Assembly (NCBI RefSeq): GCF_016808335.1
Contig: NC_053142.1
Span: 46,047,674 to 46,111,673 of the forward strand
Direction of reading: 5' to 3'
DNA length: 64,000 nucleotides
From: Panicum virgatum
Taxonomy: Eukaryota; Streptophyta; Magnoliopsida; Poales; Poaceae
Part shown: one piece after another, positions 54,271 to 64,000 of the stretch
Position numbering within the stretch: the stretch's first letter is position 1
Layout of the letters: the number at the start of each line of letters is the position of its first letter
Translations under genes and position numbers: made by a program
Notes under the pieces: model-generated
Told to the model about the DNA's origin: nothing
Databases searched by the model: none
What the model saw: the letters and a program-made list of their open reading frames with translations, nothing else

Positions 54271-56764
54271 GGAGTTTTGAGTCCATACGGAAATGTCTTC
54301 ACAAGATGTTCAATGTGAATCCAAAGACCCATTTACTTACGGTTCATACCTTGACTTCCTGGGAAGTTAATGGGGATTTCTGGGAGTTGACGCATATAAG
54401 TAGTACGGAAGAATGACAACATTACATGCACGCAGCTCTTGAAAGTGGGTGGCCTCTCGCAATGGTAATTCAGATTCACTAGAAGACCACTGATTTAGGT
54501 GAAGGGTCAACATACACAACATCTGACTGCAATGAAGAGATGGAAGAGGATAAAGAAGAAGAGAACATGCAAGCTCCAGAACCAGAACCAGAACCACAAG
54601 GTTTAGCAGATGAAGGTGAGCGGATACCTGGAATTATGGAGGACATGGAGAAAGAAGACCAGGATGCACAAATAATAGAGCAATGTGGGGACTCATCGGA
54701 CGATGAGGACGATGAGCGCTTCCCAGTGTTAGGTGAATGGCGTAAAGAGGGTTTTGGTAATCCAGTGGTACAAGATATTATATGTCCGGAGTTTGAATAC
54801 AGAGTGAATGAGGTCATACAAGGGGCAAAGTATCGTACCATTGAGGATGTGAAGGATGCTGTGAAGCTCTGGGCTGTATCTCTGAGGAAGGAATTCAGAG
54901 TACTGAAGTCTAGCAGCAAAGAATACGAGGTGAGGTGTGCAAATAGAGACTGTACATGGCGAGTGCATGCATACAAGGGAAAGTTCAAGACACACTGGGA
55001 ATGTTCAATTGTTACACCACATACTTGTAGATTGACAGGTGTTGTGGGACATCATCGTAATATCACATCAACTTTCGTGGCTAAGAAAATGTATGGGGTG
55101 ATTCTTGACAAAATGGATTATGAGCCTGCATTGATAATTAGGGACATTGAACAGAATTTCCAGTATGTGATCAGCTATGCAAAGGCTTGGCGGGCTAAAC
55201 AAAAAGTATTTGAGATGAGGTTTGGCACTTATGAAGCATCATATGACAACCTACCTCGTATGCTTGAAGCTATTGTGCACAGAAATCCTGGAAGTGTTTT
55301 TTGATACATACAGTGTACCGAGCTTGTCAGGGGGCCAAGCATTTTGCTGCGAGCTTTCTTCTGCATTGGAGCATGTGTGAGGGCATTCATTTACTGTCTT
55401 CCTGTTCTGTATATTGACGGCACTTTCCTGACAGGGAAATATAAGGGAACAATATTGACGGCAATCGGAATTGATTGCAACAAGCAGATAGTTCCCATCG
55501 CCTTTGCCTTTGTTGAGAATGAGAACACAGAAAGCTGGTACTGGTTTCTTGAATGTCTGAAGATTCACGTTGTTGCTGGAAGGCCTAATGTTTGCCTTAT
55601 CAGTGATAGGCATGCAGGTCTACTTGCAGCTATAAGGCAGCTCCAAGAAGGTAGTCAATCTTCACCTCCTATATGGCCAGATGTTGTCAATAGGTGGTGT
55701 GTGAGGCATATGGCTACTAACTTTTATGAGCGGTTCAAGAATAAGGATCTGATGAATTTGTTCAAGCGATTGTGCACTCAGAATCAGCAGAGGAAGTTTG
55801 ATGCTTTGTGGGGTATAATTGATGACATGAGCGCTGAATTGCTTAAGAGTCAGGCCTCATCATCCAGCAGGAGACGTTCTACAGATTCATTAGTTGGACA
55901 TGCTAAGCCATTTTCACAGTGGATTGATGGTGTGCCTAAAGAGAAGTGGTCACTTCTGTATGACACAGATGGGAGACGTTATGAGATCGAGACGACCAAC
56001 CATGCGGAATGTTACAATATGGTAATGTGTCGTGTTCGTGGATTTCCTCTTGTTGGCATTATTGAGTTCATCATGTATGGATGTATAAGGTATTTTCGGG
56101 AGCGATACGCATCAGCCGCTCCCTTACTTAATGATCCAGGAGTGCATTTTTGCAGAAGGGTCAATGAGTACATGGAGAAAAAATTGAAAAGGCTCGATTT
56201 CACTCAGTCATATCGATGGGCACAAAGGAGCAAAGATTTGAGGTATCATGCAGGGACAGAACCGGACAGGGTGTCCGCAGACAAAGGGTAATTCAAGAAG
56301 TTTTGATTACCATTGACGGGAGGGTGTTCTGCCGATGTCAGAAGCCAAAGGTGCATCACTTATCATGCTCCCATGTCATCCCGGCTTGTTCTGTATCTGG
56401 GTTAGATGCTGCGTCCTATGTTTCTCAATATTTCATAAAAGAAGCCGCAGCACAGACTTGGTGTCATGAGATATACGGCATCGGTATTCTAGGCCCATTC
56501 ACTCAAAAAAATCTCCATCTAATGCTCATACCTGATGCAGCTACGAAACGGGGCATAGGCCGACGGCAGACACGTCGGATCCGGAACGGAATGGGCGAGT
56601 CCGAGGCTGGAAAGAAGAAAAAACGTTGCAACTTGTGTGGAGCGGACGGTCACACTTACAAGAAGTGCCCACAGCTTTCAGTACCCACTGCTGCTGCCGA
56701 GGCTGGACCTTCCGGGAATCCGATAGATGGATCGGCTCCACCTACAAGAATTCGCCGCATCTAG
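54271..56764 (+). pseudogene. MULE transposase (mudrA-like), broken
   Basis: Domain order is complete. There is an N-terminal part from about 54271 with stops near 54411 and 54480, an acidic linker (54540-54720), and the MuDR DNA-binding region (54830-55010, EVRCANRDCTWRVHA). The MULE DDE domain follows, with Asp in LYIDGTFL (55416), Asp in LISDRHAG (55604) and Glu in NHAECYN (56007). A SWIM finger comes next (CRCQKPKVHHLSCSH, 56335-56380), and a C-terminal CCHC knuckle (CNLCGADGHTYKKC, 56626-56670). Besides the stops there is a +1 shift in the T-run at 55297-55302, compensated by a loss about 40 bp later, and a frame change near 56195-56215. Compensated shifts and few stops suggest fairly recent decay. 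Confidence 0.93.
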
Positions 56765-57052
56765 TTGTGCACGTAACAACTTGCAATGTATTTGTGTGTA
56801 CGAAACTAAGTATATTATGTATTTGTCTCGAATGTGGTTGTAACGAATGAAACCTTCAATGTAATATGTTATGTGCTATTTTGTTTAACGTTCTATTTAT
56901 ATTTCGTTCATTGTATCTTATATGGTATTGTATCATAAATATAATCATTACAATCAAACATAGCAAACATATAAGTATTGCAATTAAAGGTACAGCCATC
57001 CCATCACAATTTACATCACAATCTAAAACTGATGTCCATCATAAGTTACAGA

Positions 57053-57863
57053 TCATGTCATGAAATCATCTAAATCGTCATCCCAGTTGACAGATGGTGG
57101 TGCTGTAGGTGGTGCAGCATTACTTGACGAACCTCTCAACTTTTCTTTTCTCTCTTTTCTGGTTTTAGGTTCATGTACAGGGGGAGGAACATCAGGTGTT
57201 CGAGGCCATGATTTGGGGGGCATGAAGTTATCCATATCGTCATCCCAGTTAACACAACTAGGTGCTCGAGGTGGTGCTGCATGACTTGAATAACCTGCGG
57301 TCATCTGTTCTTGCGGAGGCCGAGAACTATCACCCGAAGATCTTTTACACCTCCTTCGTTTAGTTTGCGGCATAACTCCACCGAAGATACATACCAATTT
57401 ACGGAAATTTGGTATCGATTTGTTAATCAACTCCGTGTCCTCGGGGTAATCCTAGTATATAATTACACAATAATTTTACTATTTCGTAAATATGGATTAC
57501 AAATAACGGACGTGATTAGAACTGAATAAGAGTTACCTTAATGTGCATCTCATACACCTCTGGCCGCATCCATATCTTACAATTAGTTTGTAAGAATCCA
57601 ATAACATAAGGATGATTCGCTAGTTCACATACCCTCATGTATATCTTCCGACGTTCTAGCAGGTGTTCCTTTAAATCTTGCATTGTAATACCTCGAAACA
57701 ATGTCAAATCTTTAAACTCAACTAATTTGGACAACACCATCTCTATCGTACCATCCACTAATGGATCCAACTTCTTATTGATTACAAGATGTGTCATGAT
57801 CTCAAGAAATATACTAGATTTTTCTTCGGTCCATGAAAATCCAACAGAATTGGAGGCAGCCAT
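57053..57863 (-). CDS. Second MULE gene, Myb/SANT-like protein (2 exons)
   Basis: Exons 57863-57537 and 57451-57053 join in phase 0 across a short GT-AG intron (AAG/GTAACT ... ACTAG/GATTAC) to give 241 residues. The first exon (FSWTEEKSSIFLEIMTHLV, MQDLKEHLLERRKIYMRV, EVYEMHIK) resembles the tryptophan-containing helix array of Myb/SANT-like domains in plant transposon accessory proteins. The second has IPNFRKLVCIFGG, a basic QTKRRRCKRSS that could be a nuclear signal, and two copies of an NWDDDxDxFM acidic motif near the C-terminus. It is convergent with the transposase, as mudrB is with mudrA in maize MuDR, but it shows no resemblance to mudrB that I can recall. An in-frame ATG at 57884 is an alternative start. 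Confidence 0.7.
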
Positions 57864-58289
57864 TGCCTTATGCTGCAATAACAATAAGGTACTGTCATTC
57901 TAAGTTTACTATTCTATATTTCACTATCCAAAAACTAAATCTATTCTAATTCATAATTATTTTAGAAACAAGTCTATAATAGTTGAGAAATATTGGTTAC
58001 CTGCGGTTCGGATCCAAAATCCTGCAGGGCTTCGCCGGTTTTTTTACCTCCCTCACCCCTCCTCTCTCCCTCTCCCCTCTCTGGATCTCGTGGGCAGAAA
58101 ATGAGGGCGCATAGGGAAGGGGCGGAGTTTTATATTTGAGGAGGGAGCCTGCCGCCCCCCTGCCGGGCGGCAGGCCCCCTGCCGCCAACTGGTGGGGCGG
58201 CAGGGGGCCTGCCGCCCGGCAAGGGGGCGGCAGGCTCCCTCCAAGGACCTCTGCGCAAATTAAATTTATTTTTATTTACATATAGGTCC

Positions 58290-58407
58290 CTACCGCCTCC
58301 CTGTCGGGCGGTAGGCCCCCTGCCGCCCCCCTGTCGGGCGGTAGGCCCCCTGCCGCCCCCCTGTCGGGCGGTAGGCCCCCTGCCGCCCCCCTGCCGGGCG
58401 GTAGGGG
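58290..58407. repeat. 30-bp GC-rich tandem repeat in the right MULE terminal repeat
   Basis: About four copies of a unit containing TGCCGCCCCCCTGTCGGGCG and GTAGGCCCCC. The left terminal repeat (53637-53690) holds only one or two, so the array expanded or contracted after the two ends diverged. Confidence 0.88.
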
Positions 58408-58593
58408 GTATAGAACTGTAAAACCTAAAACCAAAAATATATTTCTGTAAATTTTTTTTGAAAAATACAAAAATAAAAAAACGCTTCTTCGCGACACCAA
58501 CCCCGCGAGCCTATCCCCGGCGTCCCCGCCGTGTTCGACACCGAGACGGCTGGCCGCGTCGCCATTATCCACCGTGCGTTGGGACTTGGGATC

Positions 58594-59813
58594 TCAGAAA
58601 CACGGATACGGCAGGGAAGGGGCGTATCCCGTGTCGGATACGTGTCCGACACAGATACGCTTGGGATACGGCCGGGATACATATCCACGGCGTGTCCGCG
58701 TATCCCTAAACAGTGATGCTAGAAACTCACGAACGGATACGTATCCAACGGCGACGAGCCGGCCGCGCACGCCGCTCGGTCTGCCCACGCTGCTCCGCTC
58801 GCCCGCGGCCGCATGCTGCTCCGCTCCTCCCATGGCCGTCCACGCTGAGCGGAGAGGAGGAGGAGACCGCGGGCTGCTCCGCTCCTCCCATGGCCGTCTG
58901 TGCTGAGCGGAGAGGAGGAGGAGGGTAGGCAGCGGGGGAGGGGGAGATCCGGCGGCACCGGAGGCCGCGCCGAGCAGAGAGGAGGAGGGTAGGCAGCGGA
59001 GAGGAGGAGGATCGGCCATCCCCGACCCCTGCGCCTGGCCGCGCGCGGCGGCGCCGGCTCGCCGGCCCGCACCCATGCCCATCCCCGCGAGCGCTTGGCC
59101 GCGGCTCACCGGCCCCCGCATGCGCCGGGCCGAGCGGCGGCTCGCCGGCCCGTGCCCAGGGAGGGAGGAGGGAAGCTGAGGAAGGGAGGGAGGGAGGGAG
59201 GAGGGAAGCTTGAGGCCGCCGCCGCGCCTATGAGCTCCCGCTGGACCCGCCGTCCTGGCCGCCGTCCGCTGCACGCCTGCGCCGCGCCACTGCCGCCAGA
59301 GAGATCGAGAGAGATGAAATAGGGAGAGTACAGAGAGATGTGAGAGACCAGAGAGATCGAGAGAGATGGAGAGATATTTTTCATCTCTGTTTTTTTTTGC
59401 GAGGATTGATAGGGTCCATAGGGAGAGTACAGAGATGTGAGAGACCAGAGAGATCGAGAGAGATGGAGAGATATTTTTTTACCTCTGTTTTTTAATTGAT
59501 GTGTTAGGACAGAGTACATGCAACAAAAGACAACACAATAGTATACATGGTATATAGAAATGATGTTCACGATTGATTATGGGCTATATGTAAAACATTA
59601 AATGGTCAAATAGACATTAAATGGCCCAAAAACAGCCCGGCTGGCTGCTTTCGAGCCCAGCCGAACGTGCTGTTTGATATATATTGTTCTTCATTTATAT
59701 TTATTTAAAAATAGTAAAACGTATATGCGTATCGGTTTTTTTAGAAAATTGACGTATCCACGTATCCGTATCCTTCCGATACCGATACGCGTATCCGTAT
59801 CCGTGCTGCATAG
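58594..59813. mobile_element. 1220-bp element with GGATACG words and 9-bp TSD
   Basis: It is flanked by CTTGGGATC (58585-58593, 59814-59822). The inverted ends TCAGAAACACGGATACGG and CTATGCAGCACGGATACGG share CACGGATACGG. Both flanks are packed with GGATACG and CGTATCC words. The interior has a GC-rich tandem duplication of about 58 bp (58811-58925) and a repeated GAGAGACCAGAGAGATCGAG block (59322-59470, spacing about 97 bp). No transposase was seen. A 9-bp TSD suggests a MULE-related element. Confidence 0.8.
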
Positions 59814-59822
59814 CTTGGGATC

Positions 59823-60356
59823 CCGGTGCAGCGGCCACGTGCGCTCAAGCAGGCGGAGCGCCCTCGGGGCCGTTGATCTCGCGTAGCGCTAGCATCTTCT
59901 TGAGCTACCTGCGAGATTCCCGGCCGGTGGTGAGGAACCGCATCGCGCCGGCGGACTGGGTCTCGTCGCGCCGCCGCGGAGCGCGGTGCTGGACGCCTTA
60001 AGATGCTCCAACCACCAAAACTCCGACCGCTTGTGGCGGCACCGGCGACCGCCGGCGGACGCGGACGGCAACGGATGCCAAGGGGAGATCACAAGCTAAT
60101 GAGAGATTGATCTGAAAATATTTGGAGGTTTTCTGAAAATGTTGGATCGCGATTAATCGTGATCCGATTGGGATGTTTATTGCAAATTCTGGACCGGTTT
60201 AGGGTTTATTGTTAAAATCTGAGTCCGATTTAGAGGATTCACTGTGAAGAGATGGATCGTGCTTAATAATGGCGGTCCGAGTTAGAAGATTGTAAAATTT
60301 TGGATTATGATCAATGGTCGTGATCCATTTTAGAAGGTTTGATCCAAAATACACTA
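59823..60356. other. End of DUF pseudogene and degenerate repeat block
   Basis: After the last recognisable DUF-family codons the sequence is GC-rich to 60070. From 60113 to 60356 an AT-rich block repeats variants of TGGATCGTGATTAAT, GATCCGATTTAGA and GGTTTATTG four or five times with irregular spacing. Confidence 0.5.
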
Positions 60357-60666
60357 GGAGCTTGTTTGGTTGCACACGGTTTCATTCCGGACCCGAAAAG
60401 ATAGAAACAATAGGAGATATAATAAGAGACCCGGGTCGGAAACTACTTGCAACAAAATAAGCTCATAATAGATATAACAAGAGACCCGAATTCATTCCCC
60501 ATCTCTAGACTCATGGATTGATTTTCGGGTCTCTTGTTGTATCTATTATGAGTTTATTTTGTTGCAAGTAGTTTTCGACCCGGAATAAATCCGGGTCTCT
60601 TGTTATATCTCTTATTGTTTCTATCATTCCGGGTCCGAAATGAAACCGTGTGAAACCGAACAAGCC
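60357..60666. mobile_element. Foldback MITE, 310 bp
   Basis: Nearly the whole element is an inverted repeat: GGAGCTTGTTTGGTTGCACA ... at the left pairs with the complement of the right end, including GAGACCCGGGTC, CTACTTGCAACAAAATAA and TAGATATAACAAGAGACCCG. The RNA would fold into a hairpin with arms of roughly 130-140 bp. A TA follows the right end and precedes the left. Confidence 0.85.
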
Positions 60667-61612
60667 TAAGGGGTCATCTGTAAAGCAAGAGGCGGGACGA
60701 GTGGACGACACTGACAGGCGCGTCAGCCTTAGGAGTTAGCACTAATCCAGGGGAGGTCTATTTATCACATATGTGAAAATTCGAAGTCACATCGCGCATG
60801 CATTGTGCATCTTCTCCGACGAGCTCTGGCGGCTGAACTTCGGCAACGGCAGTGTAGGAGGTTGCGGTGCAGCGGAGACAGTTCCAGCGGAGGAGGCAAC
60901 GGAGGCGGGCAGAAGTAGCAGGGGAGACAGAGGGGGCAGAGACAGCGGAGGCAGTAAAGGAGAGGGAGGCGGTCGGAGGTGGCGGGCGAGGCACTGGAGG
61001 CGGGTGGAGGCAGCAGGAGAGGCGCCGGAGGCGGGCAGAGATAGGCGGAGGCGACTAGGGAGACGGGGGCATGACATCTACGAGTGGATGGATTCCACTC
61101 GCATGTGTGATGTATAGACGTCCCCCTAGACCCAAGTACTTGTTCGCCGCTAGCTAGGCATGCTAATTTCCTGCACTCTTCTTCTAGAGTCTTACGTGTA
61201 TATCTTTATGAAAGTTGGTGGTTAGTTCCATACATCTAAAAAGTTCAGCCACACCTATATACTCTCGTACATTTTTTTTACGGAATGAGCACTGACGGTG
61301 GCTAACTGAGCTGAAAAAGACGTTTATACCCTTCTGTCTAAGGGTGTCTAAGAAGGAGCCCGCGTGATGACTGGGAACCACGTGATGACGAGGGACTGTG
61401 ACCATGAGGGCGCTGGTGATTTGCCTGGTTTTGGTTCTCATCCACAATGATTGATGTCATAAAGTTTACAGAACAATTGAACATTCGAAATAAATACATA
61501 ATGATAGTCATTAAGGTCAACGATTCCCCTATTATCCATTAAGACCTAAGTTACCAAATTAAATAGGATCCGGAGGAAGAAAAAGGAGGCGGACAAAACA
61601 GATCGATTGATT
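60667..61612. other. Intergenic, no gene recognised
   Basis: A GC-rich purine block at 60860-61070 gives long ORFs on both strands (GGR and PPS runs) without family resemblance. The rest shows nothing. Confidence 0.4.
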
Positions 61613-62742
61613 GGTAAAAAAAAAGTCTATTTGACCCCCCCTGAACTTATCACCGAGTCTGAAAAACTTCCTTCAACTTCAAAACCAGATATTATGCACC
61701 CCCAACTCGTGAAAACCAGACAAATAATCCCCCTGCAACAGTTCAAAGTGGTTTATGGGTGGTTTTGCTACTATGGCATGTGGGCCCCACATGTCAGCCT
61801 TTTCCCTCTCTCACTTACATGTGGGGTCCATATGTCATCACCTACCTCGCTCTCCCCGCCGCCACCAACTCCACGCCTAGCGCCCGCGCTGCCCGCTCGC
61901 GGCTGGCCGCGCCGCGCCGCTGCTCCCCTCGCCGCGCGCGCGTTGCCTGCTCGAGGTCGGTCGCACCGCGCCCTGGCTCTCGCTGAGCTGGACCGCTACG
62001 GGCTCCCGTGAAGGTCGGCTGCCACGGGGAGCTCCCACGAGTGGGGCCACCGCTGCGGGCTCATGTTGAGCTCAGTCGCCGCCGCAAGTCCCACCACCGC
62101 GCACGCCGGAGCTCGGCCTACGCCACGCCGGCCCTAGGCCCCATTTTTCCCCTCCACCATTGCAGCCGCCCCAAGCTCCTTGCGGCCGTCAGTTCTCCTT
62201 CTCTAGTGAGCCTGCCTTCAATTCCTTGCGCCGGAAGCTCCTCCTCCCTTCCCTTGAGCCGTTCGGGCCCTCACCTGGCTGTTTCCAAGCTCTTCCCAGC
62301 ATGTTCCTCCACCCGGCGCCGCCTCACTCCGTCGCGCCACCCCTTCCCCGCCTCTCTCCGCCCGTCCAAGCCGCGGTGAGGCTCGCCACCTCCTCCTCCT
62401 CATCCTCGTGTGCGTGCGGCGAGGAGAGCAGCACGCGGCATGGCCGGCCGCGAGCGGGCAGGGCGGGCGCGAGGCATGGAGTTGGTGGTGGCGGGGAGAG
62501 CGAGGTAGGTGATGACATGTGGAACCCACATGTAAGTGAGTGAGGGAAATGCTGACATGTGGGGGCCGCATGCCACAGTAGCAAAACCACCCCATAAACC
62601 ACTTTGAACTATTGCAGGGGGGTTATTTGTCTGGTTTTCACGAGTTGGGGTGCATAATATCTGGTTTTGGAGTTAAGGAGGGGTTTTCAGACTTGGTGAT
62701 AAGTTCAGAGGGGTCAAATGGACTTTTCTCAAAAAAAAAGGT
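61613..62742. mobile_element. Element with inverted repeats of about 300 bp and GC-rich core
   Basis: The left arm (AAAGTCTATTTGACCCCCC, then CTGAACTTATCACC and CATGTGGGCCCCACATGTC) is the inverted counterpart of the right arm (GATAAGTTCAGAGGGGTC, GTGGGGGCCGCATGCCACAG). The arms continue to about 61915 and 62440. Long terminal repeats suggest a MULE-type non-autonomous element. The GC-rich core could be captured host DNA. The target duplication is unclear. Confidence 0.75.
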
Positions 62743-63700
62743 AATGACTTATCTACGACGGGCCGTATTGTTGTCGATCGGAATGGCCGGCTGGGTCCGT
62801 CAGCATCCAACAAAACATTTAACTGAAACGGTCTCCATTCCCCTCCGCCGCGGCCACGCAGCCTCCCCCATTCCCTACCCCCTTCCTCGGCAGGGCAGAT
62901 CCGCCGCCGCCACCCCCAGGGGCCCAGCCCGCTACACACCGGAGCTGCCGCAAGCCCCCGCCCCCACCGCCGTCCCCTTCGCCGGCCCTCACCGCGACGA
63001 CACCATAGTCCTCACCTCCATCGCTGAGGTCGTCAGCTTGGAGGACCGCACCGCGCCGAGAGTTGGTGACCCAACCCTCGCGCTCGTCACCGACTGCCTC
63101 GGTCAGGGCCTGCGCCGCCTCAAACTCCTCTCCCTGCGCGCCGCCGCCTCCACTCCTCCCCACCACCGCGTCCTCCCCTTCTCTCCCCACCACCACAACC
63201 TCCTTCTCTCCTCTTCTCCTCGTACCCCCGCCTCCTCCCTCAACGGCGGCACAAGGGCACACGTGCGAGGACACGGCGGCGCAGCGCGATGAGGATCTCC
63301 CTTCGCAGCGGCGCGCGGGCACGCGCGCGAGGGCACGGCGACGCAGTGCGGCGAGGATCTCCCTCCGCGGCGGCGCACGGGCACGGGCGCGAAGGCACGG
63401 CGGCGCAGCGCGGCGAGGACCTCCCTCCGTGGCAGCGCGTGGGCACGCGCGTAAGGATACGGCGGCGCGGCGCGTCAAGGATACGGCGGCACGGCGCGTC
63501 GAGGATGAGGCGGCGGGCGGGACGAGGAGCGGCGTCTCGGATGCAGGGGCGGGCGGAGCGACGAGCGGCGCACGGCGCACAGATCCGCGCAGGAGGGCTG
63601 TTGGGGCCTTCTCGCCACTGCGCCTTGAGAAACAGAGCAAAGCTTGGCAGCTCGCACACCGAGCCTCGAGATCATACAGTGGCTGGAAGAGGAGGGCACA
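62743..63700 (+). other. GC-rich leader-like region with 62-bp tandem repeats
   Basis: An ORF at 62612-63292 and others cross this region in several frames; none is recognised. From about 63253 to 63475 a 62-bp unit containing GCGAGGATCTCCCTCCGCGG repeats three to four times (landmarks at 63291, 63353, 63415). Long ORFs on both strands translate the repeat. Confidence 0.5.
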
Positions 63701-63809
63701 ATGGCGGTTGCGGACTGGGACTACGACGACGTGACGTTCTCCGTGGTGGTGACCTAGCTAATGGCCGCCTCCAGCGGCCTCATCTTCGGCTATGACTTTG
63801 GCGTCTCAG
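63701..63809 (+). pseudogene. First exon of a sugar transporter (STP/MST type) with a stop
   Basis: The ATG at 63701 opens MAVADWDYDDVTFSVVVT, then a TAG, then LMAASSGLIFGYDFGVSG before a GT donor (GTGCGTACT, 63810). This is the first membrane segment of plant H+/monosaccharide symporters, where the stop position normally holds Cys. The stop at codon 19 would end translation unless the ATG six bases downstream of it (63761) were used, which would remove half of the segment. The remaining exons would lie beyond the window, so it could be a pseudogene or a gene with a sequence error. Confidence 0.7.
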
Positions 63810-64000
63810 GTGCGTACTCTACGGTCTGCAGGCTCCAACAGAGCTTAGATCACACCGTAATTTCTCTGTCTCCCTTGATTACACTAATTGGTAGTTCACA
63901 GATCAATATTTCAACTGATTGTTTAGTAGAGTACTCTGTACTAGAAAAAAATGCTATAGAAAACTTTGATCAAATATATCCAGGATTTATCCGATCCATG
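63810..64000 (+). other. Presumed first intron of the sugar transporter
   Basis: AT-rich sequence following the splice donor; no acceptor is reached before the window ends. Confidence 0.5.

Larger units (their letters stand above)
53551..58484 (+). mobile_element. MULE (Mutator-like) transposon with two genes, 4934 bp
   Basis: Long inverted repeats of roughly 450-480 bp run inward from GCGTCTTTTTTATTTTTG (left) and GCGTTTTTTTATTTTTG (right, inverted), with an exact 9-bp duplication TTCTTCGCG (53542-53550, 58485-58493). Both are Mutator hallmarks. The left half encodes a mudrA-like transposase (plus strand, broken). The right half encodes a convergent two-exon gene (minus strand, apparently intact). 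The repeats contain GCCGCCCGGCAGGGGG words, with extra tandem copies in the right repeat only. Confidence 0.95.
53280..59990 (+). pseudogene. Second DUF-family pseudogene, split by two insertions
   Basis: This is the same family as 25226-32125. Pieces: 53280-53550 (YLAFDDWEKGYNIYR, then in another frame SPLVRIEAQAP, then SFVAHGTKFFA), 58494-58593 (PGVPAVFDTETAGRVAIIH, RALGLG) and 59823 onward (IPVQRPRALKQAERPRGR then a stop). A MULE with TSD TTCTTCGCG separates the first two pieces, and a 1.2 kb element with TSD CTTGGGATC separates the last two. Frame changes near 53385 and 58495 show further decay. Only the N-terminal half of the family protein is represented. Confidence 0.75.

Noticed and set aside
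62819..63640. 273-codon minus-strand ORF and overlapping plus-strand ORFs
   Set aside because: They follow the 62-bp GC-rich tandem repeat in several frames on both strands; no family resemblance.

Overview
This is plant nuclear DNA, almost certainly from a grass and probably a panicoid. Exons are split by GT-AG introns, first exons are GC-rich, and the transposons (Tourist, Stowaway, CACTA, PIF/Harbinger, MULE, hAT and LTR-type elements) are of grass type. No bacterial, CRISPR or organellar features were seen. Exon joins were inferred by reading frame and protein-family resemblance from memory. No alignment was run.

Probably functional genes are few: an isoprenylcysteine carboxyl methyltransferase (ICMT, 3990-5885, +); a RING-H2 ubiquitin ligase (33427-34900, -); a 98-residue conserved plant protein with a 3.3 kb intron (44233-47875, -); an unrecognised 152-residue ORF (52016-52474, +); and a tRNA-Asp-like gene (53128-53204, -). 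The first exon of a sugar transporter, with a stop codon, runs off the right edge.

Three wrecked host genes are reassembled by removing insertions flanked by target-site duplications (TSDs). A D-hexose-6-phosphate mutarotase pseudogene (14111-23901) is split by a 7.8 kb nest of elements. A grass-type DUF-family gene (25226-32125, -) carries four insertions. A second member of that family (53280-59990, +) is split by a 4.9 kb MULE and a 1.2 kb element.

The rest is mostly mobile DNA. A recurring class begins TG and ends CA, has no recognisable LTR pair, and usually has an exact 5-bp TSD (7321-11072, 15339-23136, 17910-20807, 20902-22366, 38738-41277; also 49727-51437, without a TSD). Several of these carry arrays of short palindromic words, a different word in each element. 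Three share a short conserved coding block and a small hairpin. The MULE at 53551-58484 holds a broken transposase and, convergent to it, an apparently intact two-exon gene that may encode a Myb/SANT-like protein. These word arrays and the two-gene MULE are the best candidates for something undescribed.
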